Assembly (NCBI GenBank): GCA_037043015.1
Contig: CM073325.1
Location: forward strand, 21,245,001-21,309,000
Direction: 5' to 3'
Length of the DNA stretch: 64,000 nt
From: Bryum argenteum
Lineage: Eukaryota; Streptophyta; Bryopsida; Bryales; Bryaceae
Under the pieces are notes generated by a model. It had not been told where the DNA came from. It saw only the letters and a program-made list of their open reading frames with translations, and made no database searches. Shown in pieces: positions 24,476 through 35,620 of the stretch (the stretch's first letter is position 1; each line of letters starts with the position of its first letter). Both the position numbers and the translations under genes were made by a program.

Positions 24476-24623
24476 GTTTCTAGAAACACCTACATTTGAT
24501 TGGATAGTATTTGATTTGATTTTGGACAGATGTTTAGTAAGATATGGTTTGAGATAGGGTATTGTATTGCCATACATTTGACTATTTTCCTCCTGTCAAT
24601 ACCCAATCTTATTTTATGATATC

Positions 24624-24656
<33 letters not shown>

Positions 24657-25205
24657 GTTTGTAGTTCGCGCTAATGTCGTTTTCAAAATGAATGAATAGA
24701 AATTTAAATAAAATACAATCGATTATCCACCCAAAAGGAAATAAAATTCCACAAACCTATTATGGTAATAAATATGGGTACGCCAATCAATATTACAAAA
24801 GCATAATGATTAACAGAATCACTTTGAAGTTTACTTATCTGCTTGGCTAATTTTCGAAATGTGTATGAAATTCTATAAGGTCCCAAGATTTTAATACGAA
24901 GATTTTTATGGAGTTATTAAGTGGTAGGAGCCTCATTCACCAAAGTTCTCGAGTGTTGACATAAATCATAACATGGAGATGCGTAAGTATTATGGTTTGT
25001 CTTATGATTCCATCATGTTCATAAGAACCTTCTTAGCTAGTCCAAGCGTTAGGGGATTAGATAAGGTATTGTGAAGTATCTTTGAATTCTAGTTCCAGTG
25101 GTGTTCGTACGGATACTAGTATTTGTCCTTGCACCTGTCGTGTGGTGCAAATATAAGATAAGATGTAGGATAGAGGATTAGATAATGTGAATCCCCTCTG
25201 ATAAC

Positions 25206-25352
25206 ATGTAGGCTAGAAGACTAGATAGGGTATTGTAAAAGATATGTGAATCCTAGTTGAAGCTTACTTAAACAACTAATGGTATCCGTTATAACAATAC
25301 TACGGATAGGGTATTGACATGACCAATCACTACCCTGTCTAAGAACTAATCT
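25206..25352 (+). repeat. Left arm of a 147-bp inverted repeat around the transposase 3' exons
   Basis: Pairs with 26381-26527 in inverted orientation at high identity, including 'acaatactacggatagggta'. It lies directly after the transposase stop codon. Confidence 0.9.
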
Positions 25353-25354
25353 AT

Positions 25355-28300
25355 TCACTCTCTAGTTCCAAATGATCGATTTCTTCGTGTCATCCTCTCA
25401 AACCAATCTTGGTTTCTTAATATACTATTTCCTAAACCGTTATCCACGATGTTGAATGGAGCACGAGGATGTAGAGAGTCATTTACACTATCTACATTCA
25501 AAGCTCTGATCTTCCCACACAAAATTCTAAATTCCGCAAGACCATGTTGAGCTAAAAGAAGCCCACCGTCTACCATAGCATTTTCCATTTCTCGAACACT
25601 TTTTCGGAACTCTTTCATAATATTCGACAATTTCTTCTCGTCACTTTCATCATCAATAATCTCATCCTCTACCAATTCCTCAGGCCATGTTGCATTTGGG
25701 TCAATCCAGTTGGAAATATCAACATCAACATCTTCCACAAAACCACCATCTTCCTCCACATCTCCAAATGGATCTTCTACATCTGGGTTATTACACGCTT
25801 CAAACATAGGGATCACTCCACCCCTTTTTGTTCCGTACCACGTTCCACAAAACTCAACAATGGTATCAGTAGATAGCCCGAACATCTTCAAAATAAAAAC
25901 TTGATGTTTGCAGAAATTACCACAAATGGACCACTCACAATTACAACACGCGTATTCTATACACGGAGCTGATACTTCGTACCACACGTCTTCATTTTTC
26001 GTACTTTGGACTAACCAAGGTTTGCCATCTCCATCTGGATGAAGGATGTCCGCTTCTTCAATTTCTTGTGTAGCTTCAACACTTTTGAGGACAATTTCCT
26101 CAATCTTAGTGTTTTTGATAAAACCCAAAGACTTTAAGTCAAGCCTAGATATAAGTAGTGTCTCTCAACACTTTCATGTAATTTGACTATTAACCAATCC
26201 AATCGCCTTCCTTGAGTACCACGTCGATCCATTTTCATCCATCTCTTTAATGCACCATGGTAAGACTCAATTGTACCCGTCGTATCAGCTCCACTATGAC
26301 GACGTCGACGTAAACCTTTCAACCACATGCCTGCATAAAAAGAGATAAATATGGTTAAACCAACAAACATAAAACTTACTAGATTAATTCTTAGATAGGG
26401 TAGTGATTGGTCCTGTCAATACCCTATCCGTAGTATTGTTATAACGAATGCTATTACTCGTTTAATTAAGCTTCAACTAGGATTCACATATCTTTTACAA
26501 TACCCTATCTAGTCTTCTATCCTACATCTTAACTTTATTATACGCACCACATGACTAATTTTTTGAATTTACACTTCTTGTACTTCAACTCACTCTCAAC
26601 TCAAACACCTTCAAATCAAAATAGTAATACGTGACATATTATTTATAATTTGATTAGAAATTTAATTTAACCAAAACGGATTATGTTATATTGAAATAAT
26701 ACTTCATTTTAAAGACATACCAAAACGGCTGTAATATGACCATATGTAGTCTTCAAAGTTGACAACATCTTCACCAACTTCATCAAAGAGATCGTTAACA
26801 GCTTCGCTCGCCCTTCCAATAAAATCCTCCTCGGTCTCTCCAAAATTTATGGACATGTACATTATTTTTCTCAGTCCATAATACGCGAGGTGTCGGGCAT
26901 CTTTGTTTGCCCTTATTTTTTCAATAGCCCTCAAATTCCAATTTTTTAAAACATGCCATAAGCAAAGGTAGATAACGACATCGTCATCTTTCCAAACAGT
27001 CCTGCAATTTAAACAAGATGATGTTATAAACAAAGTACCATAACTAATTATGTATTGGAGAATACACATGAACAAACTAAATAGAAATAGTATACTAGCG
27101 TACACCAACGAACATAAAAATAGACATGGATAGGGTATTGACAGGGTGAAACAATATCTTATCTACAATTTTTTACATACGAATAACAATAGAAGGTATA
27201 CCTTATTGCATTTTCAGTAGCCGTGTTGTCATCAATGACAAAACATGTTGGATTGAACGTAGGGCAATGAAGGCGTATAGTATGTTTGAAGGCGGCCATG
27301 AATGTTGTTATACAATCCTCCGTCTCGCGGTAAGTGATAATCCACGCGCTTGGAAAACCACTCCGATGGTCATCGAATACAAGAATGGTGTATAAAAAAA
27401 ACTTGACCCTAGATGTACCAAACATGGAATCCATTGATAAAGCATTATTATTGCCAAAACGGATAATTGCATCTCGTTGTTGTGGAGATTGTATTCCAAG
27501 AATAAATGGTTTTTGTTGATCTTCCGGAAGGTTTGGAATCTCACCCGCCCATTGTACTAAGAACACGCTTTCACGATTAGCTTCAATCCAAGATGAAACA
27601 CTAGCCGTTTCCGAAGTAGCTCTCTTCCATTTGTCCATAGAATGACGCTTCTCTATATTTCGAATATTCTCCATTTTCAAGTAGTCATCCTTCCGCATGG
27701 GTAGACCAAGCTTCTTCCTTTCTTGCCACACCTTCAAATGCTCATCAAAAATTTGCATTGTTGTGAATCCTGCATCAAGTCGATTCCATATGAAAGTCTT
27801 TGTTTCTAGAGAAATCCGTGGTGCTAATTGCAAGGCTCGTGGGTCAGAAGCTTTATCATTCAAACCATGAGCAATAGACCCATCCAATCTTGTATGAGCC
27901 ATATGGTAAAAAGAAATTGTGGCTACATCTGATTGGATATACTCTTTTTTGATGGAGAAATTTGCCAAGCATCCACGTTTGTGATTGTGTCGCATGTCTT
28001 TGTTGTCACGATGATCTTTAGGCCCATACGAGCAATGGTAGCTACATCCAAGTTAGAGATTGAGTTAGACAAATAAGAAATGTGAATTGCCTTTTATGGA
28101 TAAGGTATTGACAAAGGCAAGTGAATAATGAATAAATATTGTGGATATGGTATTGACAAGTAATGTTTCTGAGTGCATACAAATACCCTATCACAAATTT
28201 AAGTTGGAAACAATATGACATTGGAGTCCATCATAGAAAGCCAAATGTACATACATCACATCGCATATAGTTTGAGTATGAATTTGGAAAGTGCAATACT

Positions 28301-28566
28301 TACTATTTGTGACCGCGATGCATTGTGCTTCTTGCATTTGGATGGCCATCTTCAGAGCCGGAGAGATTCTTTGTTATATCCCATTCTACACCTTCTTCAA
28401 GTGATCGTTCCCCCAAAAGAAAATCATCAATCCGTGATGTAGGAATGCGAGCTTGTTTGCACGATACAAACTTCCTCTTCCCGGTTTGGATAGCATCATG
28501 CCAAATGAGATCATGACGGGAGAACGGGTGTGGAGGGGTACTTTGAACCGCCGAAACTTGTGTCAT
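25355..28566 (-). pseudogene. MULE transposase with SWIM zinc finger (five exons, one frameshift)
   Basis: DDE transposase of the Mutator/FAR1-related type. Exons are 28566-28304 (an in-frame ATG 30 bp upstream is also possible), 28041-27202, 27001-26721, and 26330 onward. Splice phases agree for all three introns. Exon 2 opens with a Cys/His cluster (YHCSYGPKD...MRHNHKRGC). The catalytic region shows MDSMFGTSRVKFFLY (first Asp), CFVIDDNTATENAIR (second Asp) and CLWHVLKNW (C-x2-H signature). The C-terminal SWIM finger reads CNCEWSICGNFCKH (CxCx7-8CxH). Near 26140 the frame ends at TAA (LYLGLT) and the SWIM part continues in another frame, so one indel breaks it. A regulatory domesticated copy is unlikely because intact TIRs and target duplication surround it. 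Confidence 0.9.
26381..26527 (-). repeat. Right arm of the 147-bp inverted repeat (in transposase intron 3)
   Basis: Reverse complement of 25206-25352 with few differences. It lies within the intron between the exons ending at 26721 and starting at 26330. Confidence 0.9.
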
Positions 28567-29101
28567 TTTTGAATACCTTATTTTGCATAAAAACATGACA
28601 CTAGATTAAGAAAAATATAGAGCATATCAATATATTCCAAAAGAAACATAGGCATGTGCATTTTGAAGTATCAATTATATGTGTTATAACTACAATTATC
28701 ATGTGTTAGGACAATATCATATCAACTACAATACCCTATCTTACCTTACCAACAATCAGTACACACCTTAACATTGTTACAATACCCTATCATACCCTAT
28801 TCACAATGGGTGCACACATTCAGTTGTTGCATGTCTATTTATAATGTTGTTCACGACCGAGAGTGATGCGAGCAATACCGGCGCACTAGTGCCCGAACAC
28901 GAAGAGGTCAAGTTTGTTGTGGCTTCGACATTTAAAGCAGGTTTAGGATTTGAATCCCACAACGTAGTCGGCCACCTAAACCAGTCCACTATTGCGGAAT
29001 GAATTGCCAAATACTTCCATCTGCACAAATACCGAAAGAGCATAAACGTTTTGCGAGACTGAGCTAAAGATAAAGCGCCGGAGTTGAGCGGAAGCGCAGT
29101 G

Positions 29102-29302
29102 GAGCGGGTGGCGGCGCCGGGCTCCGGAGAGGAGGACAACAGCAGCGATGAAGAAAAACAACGTCAACAGGGAGCGGAGAGGGAGCGGACGGGCATGGCA
29201 CTGGCCCGCGGCAGTTGCCGCAGTCGCGGCAGGAGCAAGATGAGTTTTGGATGGACATGGGTATGGGTTCCGTCGGCTTGGTAGCTGCCACGAACCCTTA
29301 CC
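29102..29302 (-). repeat. Right terminal inverted repeat of the MULE
   Basis: Inverse of 20843-21049. The outer end reads CCACGAACCCTTACC, followed by the target duplicate CTTCGATAA. Confidence 0.9.
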
Positions 29303-29311
29303 CTTCGATAA

Positions 29312-31086
29312 GTCACTTTGTTTGTAACATGCTCTCAACTAGCAAGTCTATATAAAAAAAGTAAATAATGAGAGTATTATAATTATTAGATTAATAAAAT
29401 CAAATAAAGTAATAAATAATAAATAACTCAATACTTACATGTAAGTCTTCTGCCTTAGACAATGTTCACATTGAAATTAGGGCGATTTGGGAGAAAATTT
29501 GTTTCTAATTTGAACGTTATGATTTTGCAAATAGAGTGACAAAATCATCTAAAATATAATACGCCACCTCTAATAGTTAGGTATTAGAATTAAGGGTATA
29601 CCCAATAGAGTGGCCAAAAGATTTGGTAGATGAAGCCAAGGAGGAGGGGTTGTTAGATATAGTACCCGTTTGCATACCATTTCCCAATAGACTAGCTAAA
29701 GAACCATGTTATATTTTGTCTTTCTACCACGCCATGACAAAAATTAAAAAGTACTTGAAAGTCAAAAGTCCAAAAGTTTTGAGGTTTTCCAATAGGAGGC
29801 ATGAAATCTCTCAAAGGCTAATTTTTCATAGTTTCTATAGTGACATTGAGAAACATCAAAAGACGAGTAAAACATCAAGTACGGGCATTCTTAAATTTGG
29901 TTTTAGAACATAAACTTAGAATATAGTCCCTTTATGCGTCGAACGACATTATTATTTGACATATTGAGGAACAAGTTGAAACTTTGATGAGTCATGACTT
30001 TTCATTTTGACAAAAAAATAATATTGAGTTGGATTTTATATTAATTCTATTTTTGTGATAAAAAATGCAAGTATATATAAGATGGTACGAATTTGTGGTG
30101 TGCGGTTTACATGCAAGCAATGGTGAAACATGCTTGCATATTTTTTATATAAAAGTATATTCGTATGATATTATTCTTTATGAAGAGAAGACCCTAAAAA
30201 TCCATGATAATTCATGATGGGTTTATGAGATTCCAAGCAACATAGATGAAGCATTCAATCTTAGTATGTTTGGAGATTAATTGTTCCAATTTCCCCTTGT
30301 CCCGTGGTCATCGGGATATCAGCATTACGAACGAACACCTCATTCACGCCGGCCCCTTTGAAAGGACCAGAGTTTCTATCTATCTGTCTTTTGGAGATTG
30401 TTTGGTAGAAATATGGTATTGGATATAATGTGTATGTGGGTAAAATTTGCAATACCAAAATCCAAATCTTGAATTTTAGAATGGAAATTTGAGATTTCAA
30501 ATCCAAAAGGGCAATTTGAATTTATATAATTCTTAAATTATTCATAACGTTTCAAATTCAAGTTCCAAATTGACCTAAATCAAATATATTACCAATTATA
30601 AAAGGAAAACCTCCAAAAAACACAAGTACCATCTTTTGAGTTTTGAGTATTTTATTATTTACTTCTTTAAAAAAAATGGAAATTGATTTATAAAAAAACT
30701 AGCATCACAAACTTGAAAAGGCACCTCATAAAGATTCAATTTCTTTCAAAGTTAGATCTAAATAATGTTATGCATGTTTCACTAAATCATTGTTTCCACA
30801 TCGTCTTTTAGGAAATAATCTGCTTAAAGGTGAAATTAGAGAACTAAGTCACTAAAAATTTTCAAGCCTGTACCCAACTTTGTTATATGGAAACAAATCA
30901 TGAGTAAATGTTTGGAGTAACAATCTTCAACTCCTCCTTTGCATCATAGAATTAATGCCACTCGAGCAATGCCCAAAAAAACTTCCACACAAACTCAGGG
31001 TACTATGATCTTACAAATGATAAACATCCATAAGACAAATTTTGTGATAGAAACCAAAATAAGGCTTAGGTATAAAATCTTATGGT
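29312..31086. other. Intergenic, no gene seen
   Basis: AT-rich. At 30326-30377 it holds the SINE-like head also found inside the MULE gene. From about 30960 it is the left half of the dispersed repeat that the TTAA element at 31091 interrupts. Confidence 0.5.
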
Positions 31087-31090
31087 TTAA

Positions 31091-32063
31091 CCCCTAAACG
31101 TCCTTGGGGTATTTTTAGCCAAAAACTCATTTTCAAAAAAAGTGATATAGATGAAAATAAAGATAAGCTATTCAGATCTCAACCGTACAAACTTGTAATA
31201 GACTTGTAGTAGATCATGTGGATCAAAACTTGACTCATGGGACCTCATAGATTGCAAGATCATAACATATTAGTGCGCAAAACAAGCTACAAAATACCAT
31301 CATTTCCACTTTGAAGTGAAAATACTACCAACATGAAATTTGCAATCAAAAAATCAGCAACTAGAAAGTTGTTCATTTTCATCTCAAAGACACTCTTGTA
31401 CCAAAAACATTCATCAAAAAAAAAATCTTGGCTCAAATAGTAGCCTTGTAGTCGTGAAAACTGCCAAAAAATTTACAAAGAAAAAATAGTCCAAAACTAG
31501 ACCCCTCGCACTCAAATCCATGCCTTTTCTTCAATATATCCTCAATTGGGTCAAGGTTTCTACCATTAAAAATAGACTATAATTGGAATCCATCCCAAAA
31601 AATAAAGTCAAAATCTAACGGTGGATGAAGGAGATCTAGCTCTTCAAAAATCATCCATTTCTACACTTTTTTCATCGTAGAAACATCATAGCAAAGCCAA
31701 TACCAAAGTTATCTAGATCAAAAAACTTCCAACTACAAAGTTGTTGGGATGCATCAAAATATCAAACATATGAAAAAAAATTCATGAAGAACTATTTTAG
31801 ATTTCACATAATTGGCTTGCAATGGTAAAACATGCCAAATGTTTGAAAACCCAAAAACAAAAGCTGCCTTCACTAAAATCCATGCCATTTATTCATACTT
31901 CATTTTATAAGTATGAAATTTTCACCACATAAACTAGACTTGATTTGTGACCTAACCCAAGTGATTTCGTCAAAAACGGAGTTTGGATGAAGAAGTTATG
32001 GCTCTTCAAAGTTTCTGCCCTTCATCCAAAATGTCGTTTTTTGACACTAGGGACGTTTAGGGG
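31091..32063 (-). repeat. TTAA-flanked 973-bp inverted-repeat element
   Basis: The left end CCCCTAAACGTCC follows TTAA 31087-31090. The right end GGGACGTTTAGGGG precedes TTAA 32064-32067. The interior aligns in inverted orientation with 42249-43224 (976 bp), for example 'cgtacaaacttgtaatagac' against 43115-43135. No coding frame. It splits a copy of the 20040-20300 repeat family, which gives independent support for the borders. Confidence 0.85.
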
Positions 32064-32067
32064 TTAA

Positions 32068-33170
32068 AGACCGTACTTAGTAAAAACATTTGGTACATAC
32101 CCTTGGGAGTGCGTAGAAGTAGATAACCGCAATTTTGAGGTTTCAAGCTATTAAAAACACAAGGATCTTTAGGAATCAAGTCATTCTTCCATCATTTGTA
32201 ATTCACTCCCTTTGATTCTTCTATGTCATGCCTCCAACCCTTCTTATGTCACCTCCCAACCCCTATAGTATTGTTAGCCTTTCAACCTTTGTAATATCAT
32301 CACTTGTCCAATCTTTGAATTGTCACCTATTTTCTTTGACTTGCTACCTATCCTACCACCATGGAAGATGACAATCTGAAGATGATAAGAGAAACTCCAA
32401 TCTATTCAGACGCCAACGTGAATAGAGTGTTTGTTTGGCCTTTCTTGGATGTGTGTCCGGAGGTCATTACAACGATGGCGGGACTACTAACCCTCTCGCA
32501 GTAAATACTATGCTAGTTCCTACCTAGCCACTAATGCCTTAGAGATATCCCTCATGTTATCTACCCAAAGGGCTTTGAGGTACCCATACAACAAGGGCTA
32601 AGGACCCCCTATTCATAGTTGGGTGGACTATTGTGGTGAGCACTACGCCGGCATGAGGCATAGAACCCACGACCTCCACATTGGCGGCCATGACCAAACC
32701 AAGGCTTGTGGTGCCTGACCACAATCATATTCTACTAACCACTGAAACTATTTGAAATCCATATTTAAATTTGTATATTTTGGATATTATACTCAAAAAA
32801 CTAAAAAAATATCTCTTCTTAAAAAACATATGGGCATTTAGGGATTAAAAGGATTTCTTAATATGAGGTGTTAACTAAGTAACATACTAATGAAAAAAAT
32901 TAATTGCAAGTGCAAATAGGTCGTTGGATTCTATGAGTAGGTGAATCAAAGACGTCACTAAATATATGGACTTTGACTAAGAGACAAACCCAATCTATTA
33001 TAGAATAAAGAATATTCTAGGAAATGTTGTCATACTATAAGAAACTAATATAAAATGGTATAGAAAGATTGACAAGAATAAGTGTGACACTTTTTAAATT
33101 GGTTAGGTACCTTAGTGCATAAATATTTGATTTGTGTTTGTATGTTTTTATATTGCGAAACTTACTTTTT
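32068..33170. other. Intergenic with the right half of the dispersed repeat and a possible SINE
   Basis: 32068-32180 completes the dispersed repeat (ends 'tttcaagctattaaaaacac'). On the minus strand, around 32655-32710, 'aggtcgtgggttctatgcc' resembles a tRNA B box, so a tRNA-derived SINE is possible but weak. No gene seen. Confidence 0.4.
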
Positions 33171-33174
33171 ATCA

Positions 33175-33297
33175 AAAAATAACTAGTACACATAGGCGGC
33201 GTTGCCATGCCTTTGTAAATGTTCCAACCATGCCCATGATCCTTATTACCGTTAAAAAAAAAAAAAAAAAGAAAAAAGAAAAAAAAAGAAAAACAAG

Positions 33298-33329
<32 letters not shown>

Positions 33330-33417
33330 AAAAAAAAAAGAAAAAAAAAGAAAAAAAAGAAAAAAAAAGAAAAAAAGGAAAAAAACAAAGAAAAAAAAGA
33401 AAAAAAAGAAAAAAAAG

Positions 33418-33449
<32 letters not shown>

Positions 33450-33990
33450 AAAAAACTAGAATTTTATGCTTGTAGGTGCACATTTCTATTTTTGGTAAAG
33501 TTTCTAGGGTCTCGGACAACCTGATACTTGCACAATTAGTTTTCTCTAGTTTTTATGTTGATCTGAAATTAGGTCATTTTTTGTAATATCCGGTAATTTT
33601 GAAATCATAAATAGTTTAAAATTCAATATCTCAAAATCCGCATGCCCCAACCGTGATTTGATTGTTTCTCGCACCTCGTACAAAAATACCGGCTTCCAAT
33701 GAATACCTCAAGCGGCATGATTCGACGAACATTTCCCACAATAATAACGTCACAAACAAAACAAACAAATTGTGTGCCTTATATGATAGATATTTTCTAT
33801 GCAAAGAGGTTTCACAAAGTTTTTCTTTTATCTCCTAAATTAAAACTAGTATGCCCCTGAAATGTTGGCACGGCCACTCATATACTTTGACCATGTCCCT
33901 CTTGTTTTTAAGCTGATCTAAAATTAGGTCATTTTCTATGATTTTTGGTGATTTTGGCGGCCATAATTACTTTGAAATTAAATAATTTCA
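33175..33990 (+). repeat. Dispersed repeat with an expanded A/G microsatellite
   Basis: The flanks 'ggcggcgttgccatgcc' (33196) and 'agaattttatgcttgtaggt' (33458) recur in reverse at 54190-54300. The sister copy there has only a nine-base homopolymer at the same place, whereas here 33256-33455 is A runs of 5-9 separated by single G. A related 'aattaggtcatttt' block appears at about 33570 and 33925 and in reverse near 54095. Confidence 0.75.
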
Positions 33991-34180
33991 TTTTTGGTGA
34001 AAATAAATGTATATAAGCTTTGAATGTATATATAATTGTTGGGCATGGCATGCGTAGAAGCCTATGATTAGTGGGTGAGGAGGTACGGTAACATAAAATT
34101 GAAAAAAGGTGAAAAGTAAAAGGCAAAGTGAAGGGTATAAAAGGAAGAAGTGCTGCCGGCAACGAGCAAAGCCAAGTTGA

Positions 34181-34476
34181 GAGCATCCACACCCCTACTC
34201 GCCCAGGGTCTGACACACGCAATAAGTGGATGAAAAATGCTCAGGGCTCTTCAAAAATGCCTCTTGACTCTCTACTTTGGCGAGTCAAGAAATGGCCCTC
34301 CAAATCTAAGTTTAGTTGACTAAATCTGACATTCTACTTGCTATTGGTGCATTGACTATTTCACATGCACTTTTGGTGCTTGAGGGGCCTTTAACGGTGG
34401 GTGATTTCAAGGGCTCTTCAAATATAGATGAGCATTTTTAGCGAGTCACCTTCAGCGAGTAGGGGTGCAGATGCTC
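34181..34476. repeat. MITE with GAGCATC ends
   Basis: The left end GAGCATCCACACCCCTACTC and the right end GAGTAGGGGTGCAGATGCTC are imperfect inverses. A possible 3-bp duplication TGA flanks it. About 296 bp, non-coding. Confidence 0.75.
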
Positions 34477-34499
34477 TGAAAGCCTAGTTTGTGGCCGCT

Positions 34500-34745
34500 C
34501 ACTAAATCCAATCCATGTTCCCCACTTGGGGGGCGCCCCAGTTTTTTTATTTTTCATTTTTGACCCCCTTAAGGTCATTTTTTGGAATTTTTTTTTTGAA
34601 ATTTGGGGTCTACACCCCCATTTTGCCCTAGGGGGCCCCTTCTTGGAATTTTAAGGCCTTAAACACAAAAAAATACCGGGCAGCCTTTTATTAGCCTCCC
34701 TCCATATTTGGAAATTCCAAGGGGGAACATGGATTGGATTTAGTG
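34500..34745. repeat. 246-bp element with CACTA-type termini
   Basis: Begins CACTAAATCCAATCCATGTT and ends with its near-perfect inverse (...GGATTTAGTG). It lies 23 bp from the preceding MITE and just upstream of the RBR ligase gene. The flanks share 'gtttgtgg', but no clean 3-bp duplication is visible. Confidence 0.75.
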
Positions 34746-34799
34746 TCCGGCCAGTTTGTGGAAGGGGCCCAGTATGAGCAAGGCAACCAAATTTAGAAT

Positions 34800-35620
34800 G
34801 GAAGAATAAAGACGGACGTCAGGTCAGGTCAAGTTGTGATCCCAGACACGCACGGCGCTGCCCCCTCTTCCTCTCTTCCTCTTCCCCTTCTCCTTCTGCT
34901 ACGCTTTTAACCCTGTTGCACTCGCACTCCTTCTTCTTGATGATCTGCTGGACTCCCTGTTGCTGCAATCCTGGCTCCGCCAACGTTGCCGTCTTGCCCT
35001 CTCGCTGCCCTTTTCGTGGACCCTGACCATGCTCCAATCGCTGTTGTAACGCGGCCGCACGCGGGCCTCGCATCGGTGGTTGCGTTTTGCCTGCTTTTGC
35101 CCGCTTCTCTCCTTCACTTTCGCCGCCGTTTCTGCCAGGTCCTTTTTCTCGCTCTCGCAACCGGCCTCGCGCTTTCTCTGCGTCCTCGCATTAGGTTTTT
35201 CAAGAGCGAGGGTTTTTCGTTCTCCGGAGATCTGTTTTACATGCCTTCAGCATGTGTCGATGCTCTTCGGAGCTTCGTGATTGTGGAGATCCGAATTTTT
35301 CATTCATGACTTATCCGGATTGCTTGATTGGAATCTGTGCCTAGTTTCTTTTTCCTCTCTCTTTCTCTCTCTCTCTCTCGCCCTCTCTCTGTGTGTTTCT
35401 CTTGTGAAAGATAAGGCCTTGATCAACGTGCCTACAAGTCGGGAATTCGTCTAGTCGTTTTTTTAATGAAGAATACCCTAATATTTGGTTTGAGCTCATT
35501 TGTTTTGGCATGTTGATTGTATCGCAGAGTGCGAGATAGATACAGTAATAGTGGCCTATGGAAATTGTCGCTTTTCAGCAGCGACGTAGTTGTTGGATTG
35601 AAGCTTGCTTTTAGAGAATC
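34800..35620 (+). promoter_or_regulatory. Promoter / 5' leader region of the RBR ligase gene
   Basis: GC-richer than the surroundings, with pyrimidine tracts (about 34862-34900 and a CT microsatellite at 35342-35398) typical of plant 5' leaders. No defined TATA box or transcription start could be fixed. Confidence 0.45.

Larger units (their letters stand above)
20843..29302 (-). mobile_element. Mutator-like element (MULE), 8.46 kb, with TIRs, transposase and a second gene
   Basis: Ends are ~205-bp inverted repeats (20843-21049 and 29102-29302). Flanking them is a 9-bp duplication CTTCAATAA (20834-20842) / CTTCGATAA (29303-29311), eight of nine identical, typical of Mutator. Inside are a MULE transposase on the minus strand with a SWIM zinc finger and a decayed convergent gene on the plus strand. 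About twenty copies of a motif close to GATAGGGTATTGACA are confined to 22.7-28.8 kb. One frameshift in the transposase suggests it is recently inactivated. Confidence 0.9.

Noticed and set aside
33134..33519. Lys/Arg-rich and Phe-rich open frames on both strands
   Set aside because: They are translations of the A/G microsatellite and have no real protein content.
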